Shown: positions 42,406 through 51,166 of the stretch, piece after piece
How the letters are laid out: each line of letters begins with the position of its first letter
Numbering within the stretch: position 1 is the first letter of the stretch
Origin: Kitasatospora humi
GTDB lineage: Bacteria > Actinomycetota > Actinomycetes > Streptomycetales > Streptomycetaceae
DNA: 64,000 bases
NCBI RefSeq assembly: GCF_020907985.1
Contig: NZ_JAJJPA010000001.1
Span: 62,001-126,000, forward strand
Direction: 5' to 3'
Made by a program: the position numbers and the translations under genes
Notes under the pieces: model-generated
What the model saw: the letters and a program-made list of their open reading frames with translations, nothing else
The model's database searches: none
Told to the model about the DNA's origin: nothing

Positions 42406-44877
42406 TTGGCGGACAGTGGAACGACCGTTGGGACTGCTGGGGTGCCGACCGACGCCGTGGCGCCGGGCGGGCGGAACGGCGCGCTGCCACCACTGCCACC
42501 GATGCCCCCCATGCCGCCGGTGGTGCCGGGTGCGCCGGTGGTCGAGGACGCCGTGCCCGAGGAGTACCGGGGCCTGGCGGACGCCAAGGCGAGGGCCCTG
42601 GCCGCCGGGCTGCCGTGGGGCGAGGAGCAGGAGGCCGAGGCCATCCGCCAGGCGGCCGGAGCGGGCTCGGCGGCAGGCACCACCGGGCCGGGCGGTGCGC
42701 CGCAGGCCACGGCGGTGCTGCGCGCCGTGCCGCAGCCCCGGGCCACGGCGGTGCTGCGTGCGGTGCCGAGTGCGGACGGACCGAAGCCCGACGCCCCGTC
42801 CGCGGGGGAGACCGGAACGGCGGCTGGCGGCGCGTCAGCGGGCGGGCCCACCGCAGCGGTGACCGAGGCGGCACCCGCGGACACTCCCACGGCCGGCGCG
42901 GCCGCACGGGCCTCCAGCACCGGCGGCTCGGACGAGGCGGACCCGGCCGGTGCGCCCGCGGTCTCCACGGGCTGGACCACGGATGTGCCGCTGGCCGACG
43001 TCGCCGCGCTGGCCAGGGCACAGGCGGGCGCTACGGCCGCCGACGGGGCCGGGGCGGTGGTCGGCGGCGGGCTTCGCGGACGGATCCTCGCCGTCGAGGG
43101 CGGTTACGGAAGCCGGCGCGGCTGGGGCCGGAGCGGCTCGGGTGGCCAGGGGCCGGTGCTCTCCGCGATGCTGGCGGCGGTCGCGCCGCAGATCCTGCTC
43201 GCCGCCGAAGCCGTGGACGCCGTCCACCTGCCTTCGGCCGGTGATCCGCAGACGGTCTTCGCCCACCTGCGGGCCGCCGCCCGCCACCCGGGCCCGCTCC
43301 TGGTGCACCTCGGCGGTCACCTGGTCGCGGACAAGCGCGGCGCCGGGCTCCAACTGACGCTGCGTGACGCCAAGACCGGCACCGGCCGGAGTGACGGGCT
43401 GGCCTGGTCGGCGATCCTCGGCGAGCTGCGTGCCCGGCCTGCGGACTGGGACACCCTGGTGATCGCGGACCTCAGCGCCGAGCAGGCCGCCTGGCCGCTG
43501 GTGCAGAGCCCCCAGTTCACCGAGGGGGTGCCGCTCTGGGCCGTGGTCGCGCCCGATCCGGAGCAGATCGGCACCTTCACCCGGGCGCTGATCGAGTGCC
43601 TGCACGGCGGTCGGCCCGGCGCCGGCCCGACCCTGGCACCGGAGCAACTGCGTGCCCAGGTGCACTCGGTGCTCCGGCCCGATGCGCTGGTGCTGGCGGC
43701 CTATCCGCCGGACCGGCCGGTCTTCAAGAACACGGCCCGGCAGCAGAGCGTGCCCACGGCCGCGCCGGTGGCTGCCGCGCCGACGGGTCCGGCCGGCTCG
43801 GCCGGTCCCCATGGTCCGTCGGCCGGTCCGGCTGGCTCGGCGGCTGCGGTGCAGGTGCCCGGTGGTGGCGCAGTGGCGGGCGGGGCCGGTGCCGCTGCGA
43901 CGGGCGTGGCCGGCGGAGCGGTGGCCGGGACGGGTGGCGGTGCCGTGCCGCGCCAGCGGACCGCCGCCCAGCGGGGCCCGGTGTCGCTGCTCAAGCCCGG
44001 TGTGCCCGCGACGGTGCGGACCACTCGGCCGGTGTCCCTGCTCAAGGGCGGGGACGGGTTGCCGACCGGGGAGCTTCCGGCGGAACAAGCGCTCGGTCAG
44101 CACGCGGCCGCCGACTCGGCGGCGCCCGGCGACTCGGCGACGACCGGCGGTGAGGGTGTGTCGCTGGCGAAGCAAGTGCTTGACCAGCAGGAGACCGTTG
44201 ACCCGGCACCGCAGGACGCGGCCGCCGGGCAACCGCAGGCCCAGGCCCGGACGCAGGCCCAGACGCAGGCCCGGACGCAGGTCCAGGCCCAGGACTCCGT
44301 CCAGCAGCCCGCCCGCGACGCCGGGCCCGCCGGTGACCCCGAGCCGGCCAGTGAACCCGAGCCGGCCCGCGAACCAGGAACCGGGCCCACGGCCGCCCAG
44401 GGCGAGGCTCCGGCAGCATCCCCGGAACCCGACGCACCGCCGGCCGACTACCGCGAGGCGCTGGGTCGGATCGTCGCGATGGCCGAGGCCAACGACCATG
44501 ATCAAGCGGTGGAGCTCGCGCTCGTCCTGGAGAAGCAAGCAGTGGCGACGCACGGACCGATCGCCCCTCCCGTGCTGATGATCCGTCAAGTCCTCGCGCA
44601 CCTGGCCAGGTTGGCGGGCGACCTGGTGGGAGCGGCGGAGCTGTACCGGGAGATCGCCATGGTGTTGCTGATCGCCGACGGGCCCGAGGCCCAGGAGACC
44701 CAGCAGGTGACCACCAATGCGGAGGCCTGCTGGCGAGCCATCGGCGACCCCGCACTGGCGCTCGAACTCGCGCCCAGGATCCTGGAGCTGCGAGCGAAGG
44801 TGCCCGGCGCCGACGGCCGCAAGCTCCGCTCGACCGAGCGCTACGCGGCGAAGCTGGCCCAACAGGCAGGCGCGTGA
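42406..44877 (+). CDS. large protein with caspase-like-fold domain and TPR-like end
   Basis: About 823 residues from TTG 42406 (start uncertain). Residues 1-200 are Ala/Pro-rich and disordered. Residues 215-455 resemble the protein at 19543: LLVHLGGHLVADKRG, RSDGLAWSAILGEL, DTLVIADLSAEQAAW and VPLWAVVAPD. The His of a caspase active site may remain (LGGHL), but the strand where the Cys should be reads VIADLS, so peptidase activity is doubtful. A second disordered part (470-680) carries repeats of AQ-T. The end (690-823) is helical, TPR-like (YREALGRIVAMAEANDHDQA, LVGAAELYREIAMVL). No signal peptide. Perhaps a scaffold; function unknown. Confidence 0.6.
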   Translation: MADSGTTVGTAGVPTDAVAPGGRNGALPPLPPMPPMPPVVPGAPVVEDAVPEEYRGLADAKARALAAGLPWGEEQEAEAIRQAAGAGSAAGTTGPGGAPQATAVLRAVPQPRATAVLRAVPSADGPKPDAPSAGETGTAAGGASAGGPTAAVTEAAPADTPTAGAAARASSTGGSDEADPAGAPAVSTGWTTDVPLADVAALARAQAGATAADGAGAVVGGGLRGRILAVEGGYGSRRGWGRSGSGGQGPVLSAMLAAVAPQILLAAEAVDAVHLPSAGDPQTVFAHLRAAARHPGPLLVHLGGHLVADKRGAGLQLTLRDAKTGTGRSDGLAWSAILGELRARPADWDTLVIADLSAEQAAWPLVQSPQFTEGVPLWAVVAPDPEQIGTFTRALIECLHGGRPGAGPTLAPEQLRAQVHSVLRPDALVLAAYPPDRPVFKNTARQQSVPTAAPVAAAPTGPAGSAGPHGPSAGPAGSAAAVQVPGGGAVAGGAGAAATGVAGGAVAGTGGGAVPRQRTAAQRGPVSLLKPGVPATVRTTRPVSLLKGGDGLPTGELPAEQALGQHAAADSAAPGDSATTGGEGVSLAKQVLDQQETVDPAPQDAAAGQPQAQARTQAQTQARTQVQAQDSVQQPARDAGPAGDPEPASEPEPAREPGTGPTAAQGEAPAASPEPDAPPADYREALGRIVAMAEANDHDQAVELALVLEKQAVATHGPIAPPVLMIRQVLAHLARLAGDLVGAAELYREIAMVLLIADGPEAQETQQVTTNAEACWRAIGDPALALELAPRILELRAKVPGADGRKLRSTERYAAKLAQQAGA

Positions 44878-45027
44878 CGGCACCGGGCTCCCGCGTCCCG
44901 CCCGGGCGCGGCACCTCACGCGTCTCCGCCCAGGGACCGGCACCCACGCGGCCCACTCCCGTCACCGGCGCCAAGCGGCTCGCCCGCCCCTGCGGTCGCG
45001 CTGCCGGGACGGGTAGCCGTCGGGGCG

Positions 45028-45774
45028 TCAACTCCCGCTGTGCACGCGCTCGGTCAGGTACTGCTCGAACGTGATCCGGCCCACCGCACGGTCCGGTGCC
45101 AGCAGCCCGCCCTCCCGGATGCGGCGGTAAGTCGCCCCGGCCAGCGGCACGTTCAGCACGGCGCGGCGGCGACCGGTCACGCGCAGGTAGGTTCGGGCCA
45201 GCTGCGCCAGCGTGCGGACCTCGGGGCCGCCCATGTCGGGAACCCTCCCCGCAGGCGCGCCGGTTGCCAGTTCGGCCAGGCGGGCGGCGACTTCCGACGC
45301 CGCGATCGGCTGGTCGGTGATTCCGACCGGGAGCAGCATGACCGGCAACTTGGCGAAGGCATCGAGGAGTTGCCGGACCAGGTCGTGGAACTGCGTCGTG
45401 CGCAGCGTGGTCCAGCCGAGGCCGGAACCCTCGATGAGCTTCTCGACGGCGAGCTTGGTCCGGTAGTACCCGAGCGGCACCCGGTCGATTCCGACGATCG
45501 AGATGTACACCAGGTGCCGCACCCCGGCGGCGCGCGCCGCGTCGATCAGATGGCGGGCCGCCTGCTCGTCTCCGCCGCGCGGTGAGCTGGCGCAGTGCAC
45601 GATCGTGTCCACGCCCGCGACCGCCTCCGCCAACCCCGCTCCCTCGCGCAGGTCGACGGCGTAGGGGTGGGAGCTTCGGCTCAGCACGCGCACGTCGTGC
45701 CCGTCCGCGCGCAGCCGTTCGGTGACGAGCCTGCCGAGCGTGCCGGTGCCGCCGGTCACCAGGATCGTGGTCAT
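45028..45774 (-). CDS. NmrA-like NAD(P)H-binding protein
   Basis: 248 residues. TTILVTGGTGTLGRLVTERL is the dinucleotide loop; LAEAVAGVDTIVHCASS, LIDAARAAGVRHLVYISIVG and YYRTKLAVEKLIEGSGLGWT (with Tyr and Lys) are the further SDR-type sites. This group includes sugar epimerases and redox-sensing NmrA proteins. ATG 45774 begins right at the fold; in-frame codons upstream to 45873 add only a low-complexity stretch. It is 239 bp downstream of the sedolisin gene on the same strand. Confidence 0.83.
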   Translation of the reverse strand: MTTILVTGGTGTLGRLVTERLRADGHDVRVLSRSSHPYAVDLREGAGLAEAVAGVDTIVHCASSPRGGDEQAARHLIDAARAAGVRHLVYISIVGIDRVPLGYYRTKLAVEKLIEGSGLGWTTLRTTQFHDLVRQLLDAFAKLPVMLLPVGITDQPIAASEVAARLAELATGAPAGRVPDMGGPEVRTLAQLARTYLRVTGRRRAVLNVPLAGATYRRIREGGLLAPDRAVGRITFEQYLTERVHSGS

Positions 45775-45963
45775 CGCAGTCGTCGTCCCTTCGATGGGCC
45801 CGCTCCGCACCGGAGCGGGGGTCATCCACTGGACCGACGAGCAACGGTAGGCGTGACATGCGCCGCCGCGCACGCGGAAGGGGGCACGCGCGGCGTGTCG
45901 CCGCGAGTGCCCCCCGGTCGCCTTGGCGGTCTCCCGGCCGGCGGTCGCTCGGGGTCCGCCGCC

Positions 45964-46002
45964 GGGCGGTCACCCGTGAGCGCCGCCGGGGCGGTCACCC
46001 GT
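45964..46002. repeat. 14-bp direct repeat after the sedolisin gene
   Basis: GGGCGGTCACCCGT occurs at 45964-45977 and 45989-46002, 25 bp apart, just beyond the sedolisin stop. Each copy is partly self-complementary. Purpose unknown. Confidence 0.4.
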
Positions 46003-46012
46003 CAGGGCCGGC

Positions 46013-47395
46013 TCAGCGCCCCGCGAGCATGTGGACGAACTTGGCGGCGTCCACCGTGCCCAGCCCGGAGGCGAGGTCGTAGCCCTTGCTGGCCTGGTAG
46101 CCCTGGACGTTGTTCCAGCCGTTGTCACCGGCGGTCACGTCGGTGATGCCGCTCCAGTTGGAGGGCAGCATCGACATGCCGTAGAGCCGCCAGTTGAGCT
46201 GGCCGAGGCGGTGGCCGGCGGCCTGGTCGGCGAGCGCGACCACGCCGGAGAAGAGCGGCGACGCCTCGCTGGTGCCACCGGTCAGGTGCCAGCCGGCCTG
46301 GGCCGGGACGTAGGACTCGTAGGTCCAGGCCGCGCCGTCGACCGCGGCGCTCATGCTGATGTCCGGGGTGCCGCGGTGCTGGCCGACCACGTTGGCCACG
46401 CCGGCCTGGTACCACGGCCGGTCGAAGACGGCCGAGACGCCACCGCCGCCGGCGCCGTACGCGTCGTGCCAGACCTTGTCGGCCGCGGTGCGGTTGCCGT
46501 TGTTGTCCAGGGTCAGCTGGGTGCCGCCGACGCTGGTGACCAGCGGGTCGGCGGACGGCCAGGAGTTGACCTTGTACGGGTACAGGTTGTTGTTCAGGTC
46601 CGAGTCGGTCACGCCGGCGTCGCCGGAGGAGGCGAGCACCGTCACGTTGTGCGCGGCGGCGTCCTTGAACGCGTAGCGCAGGTCGGTGAGGGACTTGTAG
46701 TCGCCCTTGTCGAAGCCCGGGAAGGTGTTCTCGGTGGCGCCGAAGCTCTGCGTGATGACGTCGCCGATGCCCTTGTCGATCAGGGACTTCTCGGCGTCCA
46801 TCATCTCCGGCAGGCCGGTGACGCCCTCGGTCTCGGCGACCGGCGTCTCGACCAGGACGATGTGGGCGTCCGGGGCGATCGCGTGGGCGTACTCGACGTC
46901 GAGGGTGGTCTCACCGGCCCAGCTGGTCATGTCCGAGTTGGTCGGGTCGAAGGCGGGAACGTTGCCCCACTTGACGACGTCGACCTTGGTGTCCTGGATG
47001 CCCCACTGCTTGTCGAAGGTCTCCAGGTCGTGCTGGATCGTCGGCGACCCGTAGGAGTCGACGATGACGATCGTCCGGCCCTTGCCGGTGATGCCCTGCT
47101 GGTACAGCGGGTTCAGGTCGTACGCGGCGCGGTACTGCAGCGGCGAGTAGCAGTGGATGCCGATCTGGGTCACGCAGTCGCTGGTGCTGAGCGGCGTGGG
47201 GCGCGCCGTCGCGTTGATCTGGCCTTCGGAGGCGGGGTGGAGCTTGAAGGCCACGTGCGGGAAGCTCGTGGCTGCGGCCGCGCTCTGGGCGCTGACCAGG
47301 CCGGTGGTCAGAGCGGTGGCCCCGACGGCGAGCATGGCCATGGCCTTGGTGCTCAGGGAGCGTCGGGAGCCCGCGGTGGCGGGGGAGGTGCCCAT
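46013..47395 (-). CDS. secreted sedolisin (S53) serine-carboxyl peptidase without prodomain
   Basis: 460 residues. A signal peptide (about 1-42) is followed by only some 35 residues before the catalytic domain (QYRAAYDLNPLYQQGITGKG). The sedolisin residues are present: Glu162 and Asp166 in GETTLDVEYA, Asp259 in SSGDAGV, and Ser376 in GGTSEASP. The end holds the calcium-site pattern DVTAGDNGW. S53 enzymes are acid peptidases that normally carry a folded prodomain of about 180 residues; it is missing here, so activation must differ. A strong AAAGGAG stands 5 nt before ATG 47395. It would be exported to degrade proteins. Confidence 0.9.
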   Translation of the reverse strand: MGTSPATAGSRRSLSTKAMAMLAVGATALTTGLVSAQSAAAATSFPHVAFKLHPASEGQINATARPTPLSTSDCVTQIGIHCYSPLQYRAAYDLNPLYQQGITGKGRTIVIVDSYGSPTIQHDLETFDKQWGIQDTKVDVVKWGNVPAFDPTNSDMTSWAGETTLDVEYAHAIAPDAHIVLVETPVAETEGVTGLPEMMDAEKSLIDKGIGDVITQSFGATENTFPGFDKGDYKSLTDLRYAFKDAAAHNVTVLASSGDAGVTDSDLNNNLYPYKVNSWPSADPLVTSVGGTQLTLDNNGNRTAADKVWHDAYGAGGGGVSAVFDRPWYQAGVANVVGQHRGTPDISMSAAVDGAAWTYESYVPAQAGWHLTGGTSEASPLFSGVVALADQAAGHRLGQLNWRLYGMSMLPSNWSGITDVTAGDNGWNNVQGYQASKGYDLASGLGTVDAAKFVHMLAGR

Positions 47396-47839
47396 GGAAC
47401 TCCTTTTGGATGGAGGGTCGGGCCGACGCTGGGTCGGCCCCGGTATCCCATCGTGTGGAGAGCTGATGAAGCTATAGTCATTTCGGACCCTTGACAGGAC
47501 TGGTGAACACGCCGGAAAAGTCCGAAGAACAGTTCGCCGTGCCTCCAACGGTCCAGGCCACCCTCAGTCGATGCCCGGCCCGTCGGCCGCCGACTCCCTG
47601 ACCTCCCGTCAAGCAACGGTAAAGTCAGGCCGGATCGCGCCCCCGTCCGCCCGCTGAGCGGACAACCGGACCGGCTGACCGGGGCACCGGTGCCCAGCAG
47701 GGGTGCCATCGGCGGCAGGCCGACGAACGACCGGTGAACTCTGCCGCATCCCGCCCCCGAGGCGCCGAACAGCCGTGCAGGATCGCCGCTGTCCCGCGCG
47801 GACGCCCAGCGCGGGCCCGACTTCGGGAGGATCTCGCCC
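47396..47839. other. 444-bp divergent intergenic region
   Basis: Between two secreted-protein genes. It holds a perfect 14-bp palindrome GGGCACCGGTGCCC (47682-47695) about 145 bp before the rightward ATG, and a weak -35/-10 pair CTGACC-N16-TAAAGT (47598-47625). No gene seen. Confidence 0.5.
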
Positions 47840-49855
47840 ATGCCGCACCGTCGTACCGCGACCGCAGCCGCCATCGCGGTCACCACCGTCGCCGCCCTCA
47901 CCTGCACCGCCGGCCCGGCGCTCGCCGACTCCGACGGCTGGGGCCGGGGCCGCGGCCACCACCACGGCCCGGTCGGTTACACCGTCGGCACTCCCGTGGT
48001 GGACCGGGTCACCGGCGGTCCGTGGACCCTGGCCCAGGGCGACCCGACCGCCGGCACCACCGTCACGGTCAACGGCGTGACCTACCCGAACACCGCGGTG
48101 GACCCGGGTGCCGACGGCGTCCCGGCGGCCAGCGGCGTCACCGGCACCCCGGGCCCGCTGCCCGGCTACTGCGCCAGCGGCGGCCCGACCCCGGAGACCG
48201 GCGCGGTGCTGCGCCAGCCCAAGGGCAGCGTGCTGCCGATGCAGCCCTACTACTTCCCGTTCGTCACCAGCGAGGACGGCGGCCGGACCCTCAGCGGCCT
48301 GTTCGACTACCGCCCCAAGGACGGCGACGAGGCGGTGGTCGCCGCGACCTCCGACGACCACGGCCGCACCTGGCGCTACCAGGGCGAGGCGCTGGAGCAG
48401 AACCCCGGCCTCTGCCCGGACGGCAACACCAACGACGACGGCCAGGGCCACGCCTTCGTGCTGACCGTGCCGGACTACAACGGCACCGGCCACCGCGGCC
48501 AGGTGCTCTACACCCTCTCCCGCCCCTCGGGCGACACCCTGGGCACCAACCTGATCGTGCACCACCTCACCCCGAAGGACGGCAACCCGCTGGCCGGTCT
48601 GCCCGCCGCCGAGCCGGTCGGCATGGGCGGCAGCACCAGCGCCACCGGCGCGGTCACCGTGCCGGCCGGCCCGGGCGGCGACGGCGTCACCATCACCGTG
48701 GGCAGCACCGCCGACTTCGAGCAGCCCGGTCACTTCACCGTGGACGGCGTGACGGTGGACTGCAACGACGCCACCGCCACCGCCTTCACCGGTTGCACCA
48801 CCCGCACCCCGGGCGGCGTGGCCGTCAAGGCGGGCGACGCGATCACCGCCGACAGCGTGGTCCCGGCGACCGCCCAACAGACCTCGGGCCTGGTCTCCCC
48901 GGACGGCATCATCAGCACCGTCCCCGGCTACCCGGGCGCGCCCAGGGGCAGCGTCGCGGTGCTCTACACCGAGAAGATCGTCGACTACTTCGTCCCGACC
49001 AGCACCACGGCCGCCGTGACGCTGCCGGCCGGCACCATCCCGGTCGGCGACACCAAGGCGCTGAAGCCGGCCGGCGGCGGCCCGGTCACCGTGAGCCTGG
49101 GCACCCCGAACGGCATCGTCCAGGTCAGCTGCACCGGGGCCGACGCCACCGACCTGACCGGCTGCACCGGCGGCACCGGCACCGTGGCCAAGGGCAGCGA
49201 CGTGGGCGCGCCCGGCGCGGCGGTCACCCCGTACGCCCGGCTGGCCGCGATCGGCGAGGGCAAGAACAAGCCCAAGTCGCTGTTCGGAAACAACGAGGAC
49301 TACACCGTGGTCCGCGCCGCCTACACCACCGACGGCCTGCACTTCACCGACCTGGGCCAGGTCAGCGGCCTGGGCGAGCCGACCGCCAACAGCGACTCGG
49401 TGCTGCGCTGGATCGGCTCGCGCGGCACCGTGATCACCAACCCGGACGGCTCCTACGGCCTCTTCCTGTCCGGTGCCCACGCCTCGGACGGCGACAGCGA
49501 CGCGTTCAACCAGATCTTCTACTCGTCCTCCGAGGACGGGCAGCACTGGTCGGCGCCGCAGAAGCTGATCGGCACCGACTACAGCTTCTCGGCGCTGGCC
49601 GCGCAGGCCGCCTCCGGCGGTCCGCTGGGCATCTCCGGCTACTACAGCGGCCGGGTCTACGACCCGACCGTGGTGCGGAACCAGGACGGCACGCTGACCA
49701 TGGTGTTCGCCGGCTACTCGACCCCGAAGCCGCTGCCGGCCACCGGCTCGACCTACGGCACCGACCCGGCGGACCCCTACACCGTGCCGGCCGCCCAACC
49801 GGCCGAGTACCGCACCATCCTGAGCACCACCCTGAAGCCGCGGTCCAACGGCTGA
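47840..49855 (+). CDS. secreted beta-propeller (sialidase/glycosidase-like) protein
   Basis: 671 residues with signal peptide (cut after GPALA, about residue 29). Asp-box-like turns occur (TSDDHGRTWRY near 175, SSEDGQHWSAP near 570), and SGYYSGRVYDPTVVRNQDGTLTM at the end is a propeller blade of the type seen in GH43, GH33 and related families. Two similar beta inserts occur: ITVGSTADFEQPGHFTVDGV with VDCNDATATAFTGCT, and VSLGTPNGIVQVSCTGADA with TDLTGCT. A His-rich patch follows the signal peptide. The specific sugar is unknown. GGGAGG lies 9 nt before ATG 47840; a strong hairpin follows the stop. Confidence 0.72.
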   Translation: MPHRRTATAAAIAVTTVAALTCTAGPALADSDGWGRGRGHHHGPVGYTVGTPVVDRVTGGPWTLAQGDPTAGTTVTVNGVTYPNTAVDPGADGVPAASGVTGTPGPLPGYCASGGPTPETGAVLRQPKGSVLPMQPYYFPFVTSEDGGRTLSGLFDYRPKDGDEAVVAATSDDHGRTWRYQGEALEQNPGLCPDGNTNDDGQGHAFVLTVPDYNGTGHRGQVLYTLSRPSGDTLGTNLIVHHLTPKDGNPLAGLPAAEPVGMGGSTSATGAVTVPAGPGGDGVTITVGSTADFEQPGHFTVDGVTVDCNDATATAFTGCTTRTPGGVAVKAGDAITADSVVPATAQQTSGLVSPDGIISTVPGYPGAPRGSVAVLYTEKIVDYFVPTSTTAAVTLPAGTIPVGDTKALKPAGGGPVTVSLGTPNGIVQVSCTGADATDLTGCTGGTGTVAKGSDVGAPGAAVTPYARLAAIGEGKNKPKSLFGNNEDYTVVRAAYTTDGLHFTDLGQVSGLGEPTANSDSVLRWIGSRGTVITNPDGSYGLFLSGAHASDGDSDAFNQIFYSSSEDGQHWSAPQKLIGTDYSFSALAAQAASGGPLGISGYYSGRVYDPTVVRNQDGTLTMVFAGYSTPKPLPATGSTYGTDPADPYTVPAAQPAEYRTILSTTLKPRSNG

Positions 49856-49867
49856 CGAGCGGTCGCC

Positions 49868-49898
49868 GGGTGGGACGCGGGGCCCCGGCGTCCCACCC
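49868..49898 (+). terminator. hairpin terminator after the propeller gene
   Basis: GGGTGGGACGC (49868-49878) pairs perfectly with GCGTCCCACCC (49888-49898) across a GC loop, 13 bp after the stop. Confidence 0.75.
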
Positions 49899-49900
49899 GC

Positions 49901-49906
49901 TAGGCT
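49901..49906 (+). promoter_or_regulatory. -10 box candidate TAGGCT
   Basis: TAGGCT lies 31 bp before ATG 49937, between the terminator hairpin and the ribosome-binding site GGGGGAT. It fits the usual Streptomyces vegetative -10 element. Confidence 0.45.
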
Positions 49907-49936
49907 GCCCCCGAACACCTGACGGGGGATCCGCCC

Positions 49937-50317
49937 ATGAGTACCGCGCTCCACCGCCCGCTGATCCGGCGCACCGCCGCGGCCGGCGGGCTCTTCCTGC
50001 TCGGCCTGCTCGCCGAGGTGCTGCACGCCTGGTCCTTCCAGCACTCGGTGGTCGAGCCGACCCGGCACTGCCGGCACCAGGGGGCCGTCCCGGTCCTCTC
50101 CTTGGGGGCCGGGTTCCTGGCGCTGGGCCTGCTACTGGCCACCCTCAGCGCCGGGGTGCGGGCCGTGGCGCAGCCGGTGACCGGCGGGGCGGACCGGGCC
50201 CTGCGGGTGCTCGCGGCGCTGCTGCTGCTCGCCGCCTCGGTGCTGCTGGTGCTGGCCGTCCTGGGCCTGATCGGCGACTTCTCACCAGGCGAGTACGACC
50301 CCTTCAACTGCGGGTGA
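49937..50317 (+). CDS. small three-helix membrane protein, unknown
   Basis: 126 residues with three hydrophobic helices (about 15-31, 50-70 and 87-110). Between helices 1 and 2 is a polar loop with His and Cys (HSVVEPTRHCRHQG), and the end has another Cys (FNCG). I recognise no family. GGGGGAT lies 9 nt before ATG 49937. Confidence 0.6.
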   Translation: MSTALHRPLIRRTAAAGGLFLLGLLAEVLHAWSFQHSVVEPTRHCRHQGAVPVLSLGAGFLALGLLLATLSAGVRAVAQPVTGGADRALRVLAALLLLAASVLLVLAVLGLIGDFSPGEYDPFNCG

Positions 50318-50321
50318 CCAC

Positions 50322-50351
50322 CGGTCGGGGCGGCACCCACCGCCCCGACCG
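50322..50351. terminator. bidirectional hairpin terminator
   Basis: A perfect 12-bp stem (50322-50333 with 50340-50351) with a 6-nt loop fills the gap between the convergent stops at 50317 and 50360. Confidence 0.8.
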
Positions 50352-50359
50352 ACGGCCCG

Positions 50360-51118
50360 TCAGCGGGCGCCGCCGTTGACGTAGAGGGTCTGACCGCTGA
50401 CGTACGACGCCTCGTCGCTGGCCAGGAAGGCCACCACCGAGGCGATCTCCTCGGGCTGACCGGGGCGGCGCAGCGGAGTGCGGGCGGCCACCTCGGCCTG
50501 GTGCTCCTCGGGAGTGGAACCCACTCGTTCGGCGGTCGCGGCGGTCATCGAGGTGACGACGTAACCGGGCGCCACCGCATTGACGTTGACGTTGAACGGG
50601 CCCAGCTCGATCGCCAGCGTGGCGGTCAGCCCCTGGATGCCGGCCTTGGCGGCGGCGTAGTTGGCCTGGCCCCGGTTGCCGAGCGCGGACCGCGAGCTCA
50701 GCGAGACGATCTTGCCGTACTTCTGCGCGACCAGGTACTTCTGGGCCACGTGGCTGCAGTTGTAGGCACTGGTGAGGTTGACGGACAGCACCAGGTCCCA
50801 GTCGGTCTTGGGCATCTTGAAGAACAGGTTGTCCCGGGTGATGCCGGCGTTGTTGACCAGGATGTGCAGGCCGCCCAACTCCTCGTGCAGCTGGGCGAAG
50901 ACGGCCTCGACCGCGTCGTAGTCGGAGACGTCGCAGCCGTAGGCGCGCGCGGTGCCGCCCTTGGCGGTGATCTCGTCGACGGTGGCCTGGGCCCGCTCGG
51001 CGCTCAGGTCGACCACCGCGACCGCGGCGCCCTCCTCGGCCAGCCGCCGGGCGGTGGCCGCGCCGATGCCCTGGGCGGCGCCGGTGACGACGGCGACCTT
51101 GCCGGTGAAACGTGCCAT
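50360..51118 (-). CDS. fabG: 3-oxoacyl-ACP/3-hydroxyacyl-CoA dehydrogenase (SDR, FabG-like)
   Basis: 252 residues of a classical [11 protein letters not shown] (13-20) binds NAD(P), ILVNNAG is near 90, the catalytic Ser sits at 141-142, and Tyr154/Lys158 form the YxxxK pair. The end [13 protein letters not shown] is typical FabG. It would interconvert 3-keto and 3-hydroxy acyl thioesters. It is the last gene of a leftward operon with the thiolase (48 bp gap) and acyl-CoA dehydrogenase, so its likely task is the hydroxyacyl dehydrogenase step of a beta-oxidation-type pathway. AGGAGA precedes ATG 51118. Confidence 0.87.
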   Translation of the reverse strand: MARFTGKVAVVTGAAQGIGAATARRLAEEGAAVAVVDLSAERAQATVDEITAKGGTARAYGCDVSDYDAVEAVFAQLHEELGGLHILVNNAGITRDNLFFKMPKTDWDLVLSVNLTSAYNCSHVAQKYLVAQKYGKIVSLSSRSALGNRGQANYAAAKAGIQGLTATLAIELGPFNVNVNAVAPGYVVTSMTAATAERVGSTPEEHQAEVAARTPLRRPGQPEEIASVVAFLASDEASYVSGQTLYVNGGAR

Positions 51119-51166
51119 GGGTGTTGCTCTCCTGTCAGGTGGTCGGATCAGCGGGTGGTCGGATCG

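Noticed and set aside
42835..44943. 702-codon open frame on the minus strand at the 823-residue protein gene
   Set aside because: Arg/Gly-rich shadow; the plus frame aligns with the protein at 19543.
47609..50077. 822-codon open frame on the minus strand across the propeller gene
   Set aside because: Low-complexity, Gly/Arg/Val-rich; the plus-strand frame has a signal peptide, ribosome-binding site and terminator.
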